The position numbers and the translations under genes were made by a program. DNA of 64,000 nt from Anarhynchus alexandrinus (Eukaryota > Chordata > Aves > Charadriiformes > Charadriidae), in the NCBI GenBank assembly GCA_008711295.1, contig VUYV01000063.1, positions 1,679,127-1,743,126 on the forward strand. The letters run 5' to 3'. This document shows, in pieces, positions 1-13,025 of the stretch. Each line of letters opens with the position of its first letter. The first letter of the stretch is position 1. Under the pieces are notes generated by a model. It saw nothing but the letters and a program-made list of their open reading frames with translations, did no database searches and had not been told where the DNA came from.

Positions 1-1470
1 TGGAAAATCTAGGAGAGAAAATGTAACATTAGAGTACTTAAACTACTGCTCTTAGATTAGTCTCTTCAGTAGTCTGTGTTCACCAGGACTCGTTGTTCTC
101 CTGCTTCAGGTTATTTTCTGGCATCAGCAGTTGCTATATATCAGGTGCAGGTGATTTTGTAAACACCTGACTGTCAGCCCCATCTTTGCTTCGGGATAGA
201 CAATAGGCACGCGTGAACACTGTCCTGCTACTAACTGGTAGAAAAACCAACTAATTAAAACCAAAAAAACCCCCAAAGTAAGAAAAGTAGTAAAATCAAA
301 GACTTAAAAAATGAAAACCAAAACTCAAACAAGCTTTTTGGTTTGCTTGAGGTATCGGTGGAGCGGCGAAAGAAAACACACACTCTGTAACCGTTTTTTA
401 GAGTATATCACTGTTCTCCTGACATTTTTTCCCCTTAGCTTCAAGTGTATTCGATGTCGGGAGACACCCGTCGCTCAGCAAAGCAGATGCTCGGTCTAGG
501 CAGAAAGAGAAGCAAACCTTTAATAATTTTGCTTTTGAAATATTGAGGAGATCTTGTTTCATCTGCGCTTTTAAGGTACGCTTATTAAAAATACATGTAC
601 TTGAATCTGTGATTTATACAGGTAGCGTGTGAAACAGACTTCCTCCTGCAATTAATTATGCCTACAGCGGCCTCAACTAGAGGCGTTTACTTCTGTCAGG
701 TAAAAAGAATCTCTTCTGCCCACAGATATAGACATTTAAAAAAAAAACCCACTGTAATAGGAGGAAAGACTTCTTTTCAAGGATTTCGGTACGAACTATA
801 TTGCTACAATTTTTCTGGCATAGGCGCATTAGCGACGGATTTGGCTTTAGAAAAATGAAGCAGTTAAATGTGAACGGGGTATTTGTTATAGTACTTTTAA
901 TCTTCTTACAGAATTGTAGGATGTGATTCTTCTTAGACTCTCTCACCTTTCTCTTTTGGCCAAGAAGCCCTTAGCTCTTTCAGGCGTTTATGCATTAAGA
1001 TTAAGAACAGTCGAGCACATACAACTCCTTTCCGTTCTTCTGAAGTCCCCGTCCCACTGGGATCAGCCTGCAAACAAGATGTACTTTTCTTTTTCCTTAC
1101 CCTGTCAATTTTTTTTTTTTTTCGGTAAATTCACATTTTGTAACAGATATTTTTGTTCTTAGTCCAGTTCTTTTAGCGCGGTGGGATGAAGAGTGGCAGC
1201 TGCCCTGCTCAAGTCCATTAGTGCCAGCACAAGTCTAGTAGTTTCTTTGTACGTAACTTTGCCCTACGCTGGTCCCCAGTATCCTTTTTCAAACAAAACC
1301 AAAATAACTGTTCCCCATCTTCAGAAATCCACCCATGAGGTTTCGGCGCCTGGAAATAGGATTTCTGAACTTTTTGTTGAATATTTCACATAGGCACCAA
1401 TTGATGTTTTGAGCGTAATCAGTTCCATTTATAACAGAGGAGGTAAAGCTTTTCGGTTCCAAAGTTGCAT
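1..1470. other. Unique AT-rich non-coding sequence
   Basis: I recognise no gene or repeat here. The longest open frames are under 90 codons, lie on both strands, and show no domain. There are short homopolymers, such as the T run near 1109-1120. Intergenic or intronic DNA is the simplest reading. Confidence 0.6.
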
Positions 1471-1497
1471 CACCTAAACCGTTCTATGATTCTATGA
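1471..1497 (+). mobile_element. CR1 LINE, terminal 3' remnant
   Basis: The sequence cctaaaccgTTCTATGATTCTATGA matches the last ~27 bases of the CR1 copies seen elsewhere in the window, for example at 57440-57465. Only the 3' tail with its octamer repeat is recognisable. CR1 inserts by target-primed reverse transcription and is usually 5'-truncated, so this is either an extreme truncation or the surviving end of an old copy. Confidence 0.7.
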
Positions 1498-2480
1498 AAT
1501 CGGCTTCAATTTTGATAGGAGTGGAAGTGATAGAAAGGTAAGTCAGGTTTTGTGGTAAACATACCTAAAAAAAAAATACCTATGTGTAAACCCAGAATTA
1601 GAACCAGATCTTTGTAGTGTATAGATTTCAAAATAGAAATATACCTAATTTTGGGAACCCATCTTAGCTGACAACAAATCTTGCTTTTCCTTAGAAAAAC
1701 ATTGTCGGTGATAATGACGGCCAAATTTTACTGTTTGCCGGGAATTTTTCCCCTCCCAAGCTTTAAAGGGCGTTTTCTCACCTTGTTGGAAATGGAAAGA
1801 AGCTGGTTTGGCCACCGGAGGCCACTGGGCAGCACAGCGTGGAGGGGCGAGCTCACCCCCGGGTAACACCGTCGGCATCAGTCAAAGGGAAGTGGGCCGA
1901 GGCAGCCACGGAGAGAGTTACGGTTAAAAATTAATAAGCAGCTGAGCAGATGCCAACGGCTGTAATGTTCAAACAAAATATGTTCCCTTTTTTATGTTAA
2001 GTTGTAGACAGACATCCTCCTCGTGATCAAAACCCAGGATTATTGTCTGGATATTTTTTTTTCTTTCGGAAAAGGAAGTGAAAATTCGGAACATTCCTAA
2101 AAAGTGAGCCAGGAACACAGCTCAGCTGTAAATATTGAGTGTTTGGCTTCTTCTGACTCCTCTCTCTGCAAATTCTCAATTTACTTTCAACGCAGGGTTG
2201 CTTTTCCCCCTTTTCCTTAATACTGCCGTCACCTATTGGATCTTCTGTATAAGAAGGTTTGGGTATATCTCTCGGGTTCAGATCAAAAGTTTGGGGTTTT
2301 TTTTGGAATACCCTTTAAATTGTTTCTACCCTGGAGGTTCAGTGGAGCCCAGACCAGAAGTTTCACCCAGCTGAGGCCAGGAATCTTGTTCCATGGGTCT
2401 GGGAAAGCCGAGAGCCAGTAGGACTATCGGAGCTACTGAAGAGGACAGTTGTTCTCCAGGGCTCCTCTCGCTCCAGTGCA
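1498..2480. other. Unique non-coding sequence
   Basis: No recognisable gene or repeat. Base composition becomes more GC-rich towards 1800-1870 and again from 2330. All open frames are short (under 110 codons), overlap one another on both strands, and look like nothing I know. Confidence 0.5.
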
Positions 2481-2507
2481 GGGCTGGGCTGGGCTGGGCT
2501 GGGCTGG
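2481..2507. repeat. (GGGCT)n pentanucleotide microsatellite
   Basis: Five perfect GGGCT units plus GG are visible. It sits in a locally GC-rich stretch (about 2330-2760) that contains no recognisable gene. Confidence 0.95.
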
Positions 2508-5362
2508 CTACTATCGGTATCTCAGTAAGTAGCCAGGTAAGACACCTTGGCAGCCCTTGTTCATCTTCTCCAGGTGAGCAGGCATTGGGCTTTCCACCCA
2601 CCCCTTTCATCAAAGAGCTGTTTGTTGTCGTTGATGGTTGTAGGACCATCCATCAACTGTTTGGAAACATTATCCATCTCCAGGGCCATCCTGCCTCGGG
2701 GTTATCTTCAGTGATTTTGTTCGGTGTAAAGCACCTGGATTGGGAAGAAGGTTGACCATGTTTCTTTTTTTTTTTTTCTCCTTCTGTAGTGTGGGAAGAG
2801 TTGATAAGATTTTCCCTCTGCTCAGAAGAAAATGAAAGAAAAGAGGGATGCCCGAGCCTGGTTATTTCTTCTTGATATGCTTATCTACGCATGCTCCCCT
2901 CCCCTCATTTTTATTTTTTTTTTAATTATTACTTTTTAATGCTGCGTGCACAGGAGTTCAGATTTCTGCAACACAAATCCCTGCCTATGCCATCCGTGAG
3001 TTTTAAAATTCTTCTACGACTTAATCAATTTCTTCATTCCTATTGCAGAAAACATCCCCAGCACTGACAGGACTCTAAAATATTTACCTGAGTCTTCAAA
3101 GCGCAGCCTGGACTCTGGGAGCATCCTTATTGCGAGTACCTTCGCGAGCGGGGGACACCAGTGGTGCTCAGCACCGTGTCCGCGTTAACAGAGGTTCTGG
3201 AGTGACTGTCACCATACTGGAGGCGTTCAGAGCATCCCTCTGAGAGTGGTCCTCACTCCACAGGGGCTGTGTGGCGCAGATCCCGCACCTCGGCGGAGTC
3301 TCGTCCTCCCCCAGCAGTATTCTAGTCTGTTCATAATCTCCACAGAGTGCAGTGGACTCTCTTCCTTCTTGCGCTTTTCTTCTACGGTGAATGGTAAAGT
3401 GGGATTTGAATGAAGTAGGAAATATTTGGACATCCACGAGGGAAAGGGAACTGAATTACAGTCTCAAAGAGAGACTGATGAGAGAGCAAAAAGGAGATTT
3501 TTTGATAAGTATCGGCCTTACCAGTGTGCTGGTACCAAATCGATTGGTAGAAACCAGTCAATTTCCAAATAAGTTGGAGAGACGGGATTTGGCTGGACTC
3601 ATTTTCAAGTCTTTAGATTTACTTAGTCCAGTTCCTCTTGAGAATCTCTTGTGGAACAGAGCATGTTTTGAAGCATCGCGAGAGTGTAGGAGAAGAGTTG
3701 GAGCAACGCGGGAACTTCAGCCAATTTCCAGCTGCCTTGCACGAGGCGTGAACAGAAGTACGTGTCTCTTGCCGAATTAACTTGCCGAAAACACCTCACA
3801 GTAATTCTCATCCTGACACAATCCGTATTGTGGACTGACAGTCCGGACTGGTGAAGTTTCCCTCCTCTCGCACGGTTCTGGCTGAGAGGGGAGACCGACA
3901 TCCAAGAACAGTGTTGACCAGTGCCCCTCAGGTCCTGGATTACGGAGTGGTCAAACCACATCATCTACAGCTCCGTCAGGAGCCGAAATTTGTGCAATTA
4001 TGGGAAGACCAGTTAGAGTTCCACCAGAGATCCTCTCCTTTTTAATCTAATGTCCTTGAAATAACACAACGTCTGTGTTCTGCCAGCTCTGACTGTCATA
4101 ACAGATATCTTAATTGGAAGTTGGGGACTTCAAATTTGTTAATTACTGTCATCTCGCAACAGAAAGCTCGCTATGAGTACTCCCAGCGCCCAGCAGAATT
4201 CCCCTGACACATCCTCCCCTTAGGTCCTTCAGATCGCAGACTGTAGGTGCTTTCCCTTATATACTACAGCGGAGAGTAGACACTGAAGGAACAAGGTTGT
4301 CCCTTTGATGCTAGAACGTGATCTGTCTTTGGATTTGATATATTCAATTTTACATCAAATCTCAGATGCCATCCTTTCTGGATCTCCAAAACACACCCCA
4401 CGGCAAGTCCTTTCTCGGTTTCCCTCTGTCCTGGAAATGCTGCACGAGCAGAAATGTTTGTTCATCACTTTCCAGCACAAAGTGCCAACAGACCTTCTCT
4501 GGGGAGAAAGAAAGTCCAGGCTTGCTGCCAAATGCTTTTACCCTGTCTTAGGCCCTGGCATTGTTTTATGTCTTCTTTCCAGTTCTTATAATCTCCAGGA
4601 CCACTGGGAGGCTCACGCGGGTCTCAGGCCACATCATTTTGATAACCCGGCGCAGGATGAGCGGTACTGCTTCTAAAAGTGACAAATTTCTTGGACAAGC
4701 GACTCATCATCCTTTCATTCTTTTCCAAACTCCCATGACGGCGCTACGGACTGATGTTACACCCTGAACCCCACTTCTAGACGCTTATCTTGAACCTTTG
4801 CCAGGGACTGTTCAGGAGAGAGCAAGAAGAGTCAGCCGACACGTCGGATGTCCATACGGGAGTCCTCCCTTTCTTCGCTTTACTTAAGCGGTGAAGAAAT
4901 TCATCGAGCAGCTCAGCTTCTCCACTCCCTAAAGGGGCACCAATAATTCTGAGCTGTTTAAAATCTCTCCAGCCATTTTCTTTTTCTCAGCATGGTCTAG
5001 CTGTATCTAATATCTTTACATTGTGTGTATATATATATCTCTTTATCATATAAATTTCTGCCTACCCATAAATCATCTTTGTCACCCAAGGCTTCAACGT
5101 TCAGGTACGTGTTTACACTTCAGATTTTTGCACGTTGCAAGCGTTATTCCCAGGTCATTTTTTTAAATCATTGCGGCATGTGTAAAGTGTGCTGACGTCT
5201 TACCTCTCGTTATCCTTGGCAGAGGTACGTTGCAAAGTGCCTCGTGCTCTGCTTCCTGTGAGATGCCCAGCAGAAGAGAGAAAGCGTTGCAAATTAAGTA
5301 GCTGGTAATGTTGCCTTTTCTCTCCTAGGCCTATCCATGTCCTTGTTATTACCTCCTTCATT
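2508..5362. other. Unique sequence, no gene recognised
   Basis: The stretch contains poly-T runs (2764-2777, 2907-2932) and moderately complex DNA. The longest open frame is 129 codons at 3391-3780 on the plus strand. Its protein is not recognisable, has no signal peptide or membrane segment, and a 113-codon frame overlaps it on the other strand, so I regard it as chance. The block around 3850-4900 could hold a decayed dispersed repeat, but I cannot name a family. Confidence 0.5.
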
Positions 5363-5436
5363 ATTATTTTGATCTCCTTTATGATACTTTGATCTCCTTT
5401 ATGATACTTTGATCTCCTTTATGATATTTTGATCTC
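5363..5436. repeat. 20-bp tandem repeat, about 3.5 units
   Basis: The unit TTTGATCTCCTTTATGATAC repeats with period 20: the GATCTC core occurs at 5371, 5391, 5411 and 5431. Units are nearly perfect, so the array is probably young and may vary in length between individuals. Confidence 0.95.
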
Positions 5437-7076
5437 ACATGGGCTTTCCCTACCTTTGGCTCAAGTGGACCAAAGCTTTTCTTAAGTTATTTTCGCACAC
5501 ACCTTTAGCTTTTCTGAGTTCTATTGGTGACGTTTGGGTACATGTTTTATTTGAAGGGTACAAAATTTACACGGATGAACATATTGGATTGCACGTTCCT
5601 AGCAGGTTTTTCACTCATTACTAGTTTGGGGAGAAAGCTGAGAGCTTCGTTGCAAAGCCACGCACCCTCAGAGCCCAGTTCCGAGTCTGGTTCATCCAGG
5701 TCAAAGCCAACTATCAGTTCTCCAACGGAGACTCGCTGTGTTCCGAGGAGGAGGTACCGGGTGCCCTGTCTACAATTCAGCCCGGCTCCGAGCTCAGAGA
5801 AAGAGAAAACCCAGAGCTGCAGTTGAATGGCGTTGCTCATACAGTTTCTCCTATCTGTCTTTTATCCCTGCTAAATGGAATTTCTGCTTGTAGGTTTTTA
5901 TTTCAGTAACGGGGGATTGAACGACAGCTGCAGCGGCCCCTCCCCAGCCTTGCGTTTAGCAGTCAATAAAGGTTGAAGACTATCAACTGCAGTCACAGTG
6001 GGTATGGGTATTCATCAAGAGCCTGGTCTCTTTGTGTTCCCGGGGCAAAGGATCACTTAGAAGAGAAGTAAATTGCGTGAACAGCCTGACGGCTCTGGGG
6101 AAGTGGGGTGGAAGAGGTGTTTTTGTCAGGGTTGGCAAATAACCGCGTCCTTCGTTTTGTTTGCAGAGGTTTCTCAACTCTGTCGCTCTTCCTTGAGGAC
6201 TTGCGCAGAGGGTGGAATCACAGGAGAAAGCAGTCGCGTATTCAGGAGCCAAAGAGTAAGGAGACATCAGGTGCTGTGTTGGAAAGCCGATGTGAAGACG
6301 GGGTCAGGTCACTGGTGTTCTGTTTCTCTCTCTCAAAACAAGTTGATTGTTCTCTCTCCATTGCTCCTTGTTTGTCAACACTTGCAAACATTTGACCTTT
6401 TAAAGTACAAATACATAATGAATTGGGTTACTTAAATGTAAAAACTACCCCACTTTCCCTATATTATTTACTTTTTAAGTAGACGTGCAAGGGATAAATG
6501 AAGTAAGGATGACATACACAGTGTTTTCAGGATGCAGAGTCTTTTCAGAGGACAGTTGTCATTTAAAATGACTTTATTCTACACAATGATCTTGAACATT
6601 GTCAGGCTGTGATGCAGACTATGAGTCCTTTCCTATTCAAAAAAAATTAATTAAATAGTCAAGTCACAGTTTTGAAAAGTGGCTGCTGTGAGTAGGGAGT
6701 TACTATATTTTATCAAAAATGTAATGAGTTTAACGTACATAGTTACACAACACTCGAGTGGCTCTTCAGATTTAAGCCTGTCCAAAATACCCATTGACAC
6801 AATAGACTGTGGCTGCTCCAGTCCGGTCCATCACTGCGATGTGCTACAAATTGATTCTGAGCACATATTGAGTACCCGTCTCCAGAGAGCTGCACTTTGG
6901 TGCCTGTTCAAAAGCAGCAGCAAAAATGAAGTGTGGTACTGTCTGTGGCCAGAACTTAATTTTTGATCACTTTGGTTTATCTCCAGGCTACGTTTTTGTA
7001 AACATTCAAACATGTTTGTTGTCCATGGGTGTCTGTACCAAGTCTAATTTTTTTCAAACCTGTTTTAACTGTTATT
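5437..7076. other. Unique sequence with a multi-frame open patch
   Basis: No gene is recognised. Between 5625 and 5906 one plus-strand frame is open for 94 codons after a pyrimidine-rich stretch ending in TAG, and other frames on both strands are open across the same DNA. That favours low stop density over coding. From about 6400 to 7070 the DNA is AT-rich with no visible structure. Confidence 0.45.
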
Positions 7077-7403
7077 GATCTCATCAATGCTTATCAGTCC
7101 TTCAAGGGAGGGTGCCAGGGGGGTGGGAACAGTCTGTTTCCAGTGGTGCCCAGTGACAGGACAAGAGGGAACGGGCACAAACTTGACCATAGGAAGTTCC
7201 ATCTGAACCTGAGGAGGGCCTTCTCTCCTGTGCGGGTGGCAGAGCAGTGGCACAGGCTGCCCAGAGAGGTGGGGGAGTCTCCCCCTCTGGAGCCATTCCA
7301 AACCCGCCTGGACGCCGTCCTGTGCCACTGCTGGAGGTGCCCCTGCTCTGGCAGGGGGTGGCACTGGGGGAGCTCCAGAGGGCCCTGACCATTCTGGGAT
7401 TCT
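7077..7403 (+). mobile_element. CR1 LINE fragment, 3' end, GGGATTCT-tailed subtype
   Basis: This 5'-truncated CR1 begins at the 'gatctcatcaatgc' point of ORF2 and runs to the 3' end, here ATTCTGGGATTCT rather than ATTCTATGATTCT. It matches the 3' half of the longer copy at 24240-24957. It encodes the last part of the ORF2 product, with motifs such as DRTRGNGHK and [15 protein letters not shown]. It shares base changes (aaactTga, gaagtTcc) with the inverted copy at 18181-18523 that the 24.7-kb copy lacks, which suggests a common origin for those two. Confidence 0.93.
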
Positions 7404-7522
7404 GTCCTTACTCCCCAGGTGAGCTGAGAAACCTACAGCAAGCCACAATACTTGCTGAAGCACATTAGATGCCTGCTTAGAGCAATAAGTAAGAGCACAG
7501 TCCCGTGGCACATCCTACTGTG
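7404..7522 (+). repeat. Non-CR1 flank shared (inverted) with 18063-18180
   Basis: The bases just 3' of the CR1 end match the reverse complement of 18063-18180. The first 60 positions (7404-7463) are identical and the next ~59 have roughly eight differences. CR1 should end at 7403, so this flank was copied together with the element. Candidate explanations are 3' transduction, a composite dispersed repeat, or an inverted segmental duplication. Confidence 0.9.
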
Positions 7523-10500
7523 ATTCTGTTTTGTGCTCCAAAGAGCACTTCAGGAAAATAAAATATTGTTTTCGCATCAACCTAAGTGAGAATTAGACCA
7601 GATGTTAACTTAGAAGTCTTTGCAGATATCCAAAGTGATTGGTCAGTCAGGAGCCGATCAAGGGTACTATTATGGGAACGTAGAGACTTTTCTTGTTCCT
7701 CAGTATTGCATCTAAGCAGATCGTATAGTGGTGACTTATAAAGAAGTCTCTCAACTAGAGGCCACGTGGCTTTAAGAACAATGCCCAAAGTGCTGCCCAG
7801 AAAAAATGGGAGATAGAAGGTTGAGATCAGGACAGACTCACCACCAGCTGTCCTCAGCATAGTTAAAAGGTCTCCCTCCGGAATATTTCTCCCCTCCCTG
7901 TGTTTCATCAGCTCACCGTTCTTCCTGCCCTCCTACGCTTTGGCATTGCCCTTTAATGCTTTGTGCTCGTTTTGTGATTCCTTGCTCCGTGGGTCTGGAA
8001 TCTTTGTACTCAATCTAGGAAGTTCTGACCTACAGAACACTGCTATATAGCACTGCGGTGGTGGGGGATGGCAGGAAACAAAGCGCGGTCCGGAGGAAAA
8101 AGGTTCTACAGTGCAAAAAGATAAATGGAGGGAAGTAGAAGGTCTGTCTAAACAGGTCTCTCCAAGCTGCTCTATATGCGAATCTGCCGAGATCTTGGTC
8201 TGATGTCCTAAAGAGCAATTTAGATAGCTTGAACTACAAAAATAACATTGACATAATTGTCAGTGAATAAGTTCATTTTACATCGAATTCAGTTTTCTGC
8301 AAATACGTATGCATGGGAACTCCTGCATAGGGCATGCTTGGAAGGGTTGTTGTGGTTGGTAGAACTAAATTTTTGTGAGGAACAGAGAGGAAAGAAGGTA
8401 TGTGTTAGTGTTGTGCACTAAAACGTTGCCACACAAGTGTGTGTGTTAGCGGTGGTGTAGGACTAAGTTGGCACCTGGTCGAGGTCAATGTGGTTGTGGT
8501 GTTCCACTTCCAATGGTGGGCGGATGCTAATTTAGATCAGATGGAGTCTGAACGTGAGTCCGTGAAATGTTTTGCAGCTCTATTACCCGAGTGTATTAAC
8601 TGTTATGTCTTGTGGCCTGAGTGTTGTACAGTTTACTGAGGTTTCAAGAAAATACTACGTAGTTCAACTTCACCGGCTTTCTTCCGTTGAACCTGAGCAA
8701 TCCCATCAGAAAGTCATAGCAGATCTTGAGGAACGCTTTTGACGATCATCAGAATAGCTTGTGGTCTTGTGCTTGTGAGTATAAAATGATACTTCAGCAC
8801 TATGTTCAAAGAAACATTGAGTCTAAATTGATGTATAGGTTTACATTAAAGCTGAATAAACGTGCCCAGTTTCCTTCTGTAGTACTCGGACACTGTTATC
8901 AGCCCCTGTTTGAGTTTGTTGATTACAGTGATGCTGTTCAGGCACCGCCCAGAGGTAACCCAGGGTATGAGTGCCTCTTCTCGAGCAAAGCCTCCATACG
9001 CCTCAGCCCAAAAACACACCCTGGGGCCAGCAGATCGCTCACTGAAGCTCAGCCTTTCAGAGCCGGGAAAGGAAGCGGTCTGAGATCTGGGCTTCCATTT
9101 GTTTTTGCGTCTCTTTTCTTTGTGTTGTTTTATGTGGCAGTTGCTCTCCGCTCGGTGCCATGCATGGTCTCTAACACGGCGGCAGAAAGGTACCAGCAAA
9201 TGGAAAAATGGGGAGAGAGAGCTGGAATTCTATGCATAACTAGGAATTAATCTCTTTTTGTGGTTAACGGATAAAATAACATGTATTTCCAGGGGCCAAG
9301 CCACAGTGAGAATCGGTGCTTTAGGTCAAGATGAGTTTAATTCAAGGCAATATGAAGTCAACAGATTGACTTCCAGCGAGCTTTGTACCAGACCCATAAA
9401 ATCCCAGTGCATTCCACGGCAGAAAGACTGAATAAGGACATTTGTTTCAGAGGGAGCCTGTGACATACACTAGTGCTTGTAGCAGCCTCCTAAATATGCA
9501 TTTATGTGCACCCAAGCCCATAACTCTGCGTGTCTATATTGTATGTATACAATTCGGAGCAGAATTCTTACAGCATTCGGAACAATGTTTTTGCTGAGCT
9601 TATAGTGTTATACATCACCTTTGTCAGCCACCCGTGAATCTTGAGTCTGCTTGTAGAGTCTTCCCAAAATTCAGTTTGGCTCTCGGTCCAACTTGTGAGC
9701 TTTGCTGTGTTAAATAAAACCCCCTTTGGTCACCAACAGAGGTAAAGGCTTTTGTAAACCTCCGTGCAAACAGGGGTGCCCGGAAAAGTTGGAAAATGTC
9801 GTTGGCTTATTCCATCATGCCCGGTGGCAACAAAATTGGATCAAAATTCATTCACCCTGCGTGGCCGGGTGGTTTGGTCTGAGCCCAGCGTGTGGCAGCG
9901 AGGTCTTGTTTCAGCTGAAAAGAGCCTTGAACGATCTTGCAGGCTTAAAATGCAAGAATAGGACCGGTAGATAAATTTCGCTATCTCAAAATATGGCACA
10001 GTCAGTGATAAAACTGTGCAGCAAATAGCAAAAACAAAGGACCTTTGGGACAGTAAAGGAATATATGGAATGAAAGCAGTAGCTGGCTCTAACGTAATAA
10101 ATATCTGCAGCGAAGCTGTCCTCACTGTTCCTCTGCACGGCCGTGAGATCTGGACAACTGCAGTCACTAAATTATGCTCTGGAGTTGTTTCCTTACATAG
10201 TGACTTCGTGCCCTTATATAAAATGAGATCCCGGTAATATATCCTGATAAATAAGACAAGATATAGAACAGCAACACGTTACAGCATCGCCTACAAGTCA
10301 GCATCAAAGCTATGCTTGTCCTGCTTCAGCTCTGCTCTTCTAAACATCTGGTTTATGTGTCAGGAGACCACCGGCAGTCCTTCATTACGGCTAATTAAAA
10401 CACACCGAACGACCGGGGATGACTGAATGGCTACCAAGGCAAGCGCAACGTTCGGCATCGCTGGTGTGGCATCAGTTCCATGGCACAACTCTCAAATGGG

Positions 10501-11400
10501 GCGAAACGTGTGCCCAGGGCCACGCTGGACTGCGCAAAAAGCCGTTACTGGAGACGATCAACATCAAAAGTGCTGGAGAAAAGCAACTGCAAGAAATAGA
10601 GAAAGCTATACCGATGTCGTGTGTGGCTGTTGACCTGTGACAAGGAAAGACTTATTTCTCATCAAAGAACCCACCAAAAGCAAGTATTTCATATTTTTTT
10701 TTTCCATCATTCCCCACTTAGTTCAATTGCTGCAAAATTGTGATATAAACAGACATTTTTGAGGTAAACTCAGAACTGTCCACCAACTGTTTGCATATTT
10801 TGGCTACCCCGGTGAAAATAAGGAGTTTTCCTCAAGCGGGGCTAGGAAGTACAATTTATGAAGTTGTTTTCTGTGTACATGATGATGAATCATTATGCTC
10901 GTGTTATGTTATTTAACAAAGGATTTGTGATATCAAGAGAGACTATATCTGGCAGAGGCAATTAAAAAAAAATAATAATAAAAAGAAGGGAGAGCTGGGA
11001 TGGTTCTAGAAGGACGTTACCTCTGCAGTTTCTGACCACTGCCTGGATATTTTTTCAAACCGTAAACACAGTTAAACGCTTTGCGTAACATTTTGCTTTT
11101 GTTTCTAATTAGAGGGCGAACTGAAAATTAACACTGAAGCTTCTAGAGCAGTTCGGTTTGACGTCGCCGAAACTTCTGTTCCCTGTGACCAACCAGTCTC
11201 GAGCCCCCAGGAAATATCTTAATCTTTGTTTTTCAACGTGTATTTAAAGGTTGGATAATTTCTGCTTATTTAATACCCGGTTAACTCCTTGGCATTAACT
11301 AAACACGTTCATATTAAGTGAAACTTGTGGTTGTGCTGCCCCGATTCACTAACAGTCACTCTCTTTCAGCATCATTTAAGCTTCACCCATTTCCTAGGGG
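7523..11400. other. Unique non-coding sequence
   Basis: No gene or dispersed repeat recognised in about 3.9 kb. A 174-codon frame at 8726-9250 has no recognisable domain and overlaps a 117-codon frame on the other strand. The part from 9290 to 9720 is repeat-free with short AT-rich motifs and could be regulatory, but nothing in the sequence alone proves it. A short A-rich run lies at 10963-10985. Confidence 0.5.
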
Positions 11401-12760
11401 ATGGCTCCTTAGCCTAAAATTCAGTCCGATGGGCTTTACTCGCGAGAAGATTTGAGCAAAGTTTAGCGCGACGCCATTTTGCGTTTTCACAATCTCTTTG
11501 TTTCCTCTTTCCTTCCTCACGAAAGGGAACTGTTTGGAGGCGGCCGCTTCGGGGAGGGGAGAGCAGCGCCGCGCTGCTGTGCGGGATGCTGCCCAAAAAC
11601 TCTCTGTCTGACTGGAGATACGGGCTGGTGTCACCCTGCGAAAGACTACAGTAAAACGGTGGTAGTATTTCCCGCTTCTCCTTCCTTCCGTCGTTACCTG
11701 AAAGGCCTAAATATTTGTCTGCTTTAGCCTAAGCAGCAATTCAAGTGAATTTCTGAATAACCAGTGCTCACAGCTGTGATCTAAATCAAAATCCGAGCTG
11801 AAAATCCAACACTGCAAACCCGTTTTCAGAGAAAATTTGTGAGAACTGGAGTTTCCAACTTAGAAAGATCATTTCCTTCAAGCTTCAGGTGTTCCTCAGA
11901 GCCATTAGCGTGTAGCAAATGGTCAGAAATGCTCTGCTGCTGGGCTGCGGGTGAACATTTCTCGATTGCGGGACTAAAGCAAAGTTTTTCGTAAACATTT
12001 GCAGAGAGCAAAACGGGTTCTGTTGACCCTTTCCTGTTTGCCTCTGGGTGGAGGGCAAACGTGGAAAATTCCAGCCCCGCGGGACTTCGAGAGAACTAAG
12101 ATGGAGTGGGTGAGGAGGGCTGTAACCACCGCCGGGGTCCGGCTGGAGCTGCCACCTCCCCCGTCATCGCCGCTGTGATCCGTGCGAGGTACCGGCTATT
12201 CCCGCTAAAGCGTGAGGGAATTGGAAACAGAACCCAGGCACGGGGCCAACAGCAAAACGGAAACGAAATCCCAACAGCGGCTTTTGGGTTTGGGGTCGGA
12301 TCTCGCCGCCGCGCGACAGGTCAGGGACAGAGACGGGCATCGCTCCCCGCCACCCTCGGCTTGCATGACGAATGGGTCAATAACGCGGGAAACGCGTTAT
12401 TTATTATTTAAAGCCGCAGCCAGCTGCGTGACAGAGGTTCGGACTCTTCCGAATGAGCCTCTCCGGGCGTGCAAAGTCACCGCCATTCACCTTTCAGGCT
12501 TGGGTGAAACGCAAATTCGAGGGGTGCCGGTGCTCGTGGGTGTCGCTCACAGCGGGACCGGGATGAGAGAGGCAGAAAGAGCCTCTGTCTCTGGGAAAAC
12601 CACCACCCCAAAAGTCATCTGCTATTTATCCCGAGCTCTCACGATGTTCACATTAAAACGACGAGTGATACTTAGCCCGTTTCCAGACAGAATTGGGAAT
12701 CGCGGTCTTCTGGGAATGCTGGCTCGTACACCTGTGAAATTGGAATTTGCGCAGACTTGA
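11401..12760. promoter_or_regulatory. CpG-rich patches (11430-11600 and 12060-12560)
   Basis: CpG dinucleotides cluster strongly at 11430-11600 (including a NotI-type GCGGCCGC near 11541) and at 12060-12560, against a CpG-poor background. A 182-codon plus-strand frame (12212-12760) is the longest outside CR1, but its product is unrecognisable and a 101-codon frame overlaps it, as expected where stops are rare. The patches could be a CpG-rich enhancer or the promoter of an unannotated transcript. I see no convincing TATA box, splice signal or exon. Confidence 0.4.
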
Positions 12761-13025
12761 AAATAAGCTTGCTCGTAATACTTTTCTTGTTTTCTTTTTT
12801 CCGAAAGTCTAAAGAGAAAGGTCTTGCCTGCCTGTAAAAACCGCAGCGTTATAAATAATTTGTTCTTTCCCTTTCGAGACTGACTGTAAAAATGGAAATG
12901 TTTGCTTTCAACCCAGTTTGTTTTCTGTTGACTTAATTTGATAGCTGTCCGGATAAAAATATTGGCTAATATATTTTGACATATTTACTCAGAGTGTGTG
13001 TGACATCAGCGAGCTGTTGCTATCT
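12761..13025. other. Enhancer-like AT-rich block upstream of duplicated core
   Basis: A repeat-free, gene-free stretch with TAAT-type and other short motifs, including TGACATCA at 13001-13008. The inverse form TGATGTCA lies 32 bp downstream, inside the duplicated core. Composition and lack of frames resemble vertebrate conserved non-coding elements. Conservation itself is not visible here. Confidence 0.35.

Noticed and set aside
8726..9250. 174-codon open frame with a hydrophobic segment
   Set aside because: A 117-codon frame covers the same DNA on the other strand; single hydrophobic stretch from a T-rich run; no family resemblance.
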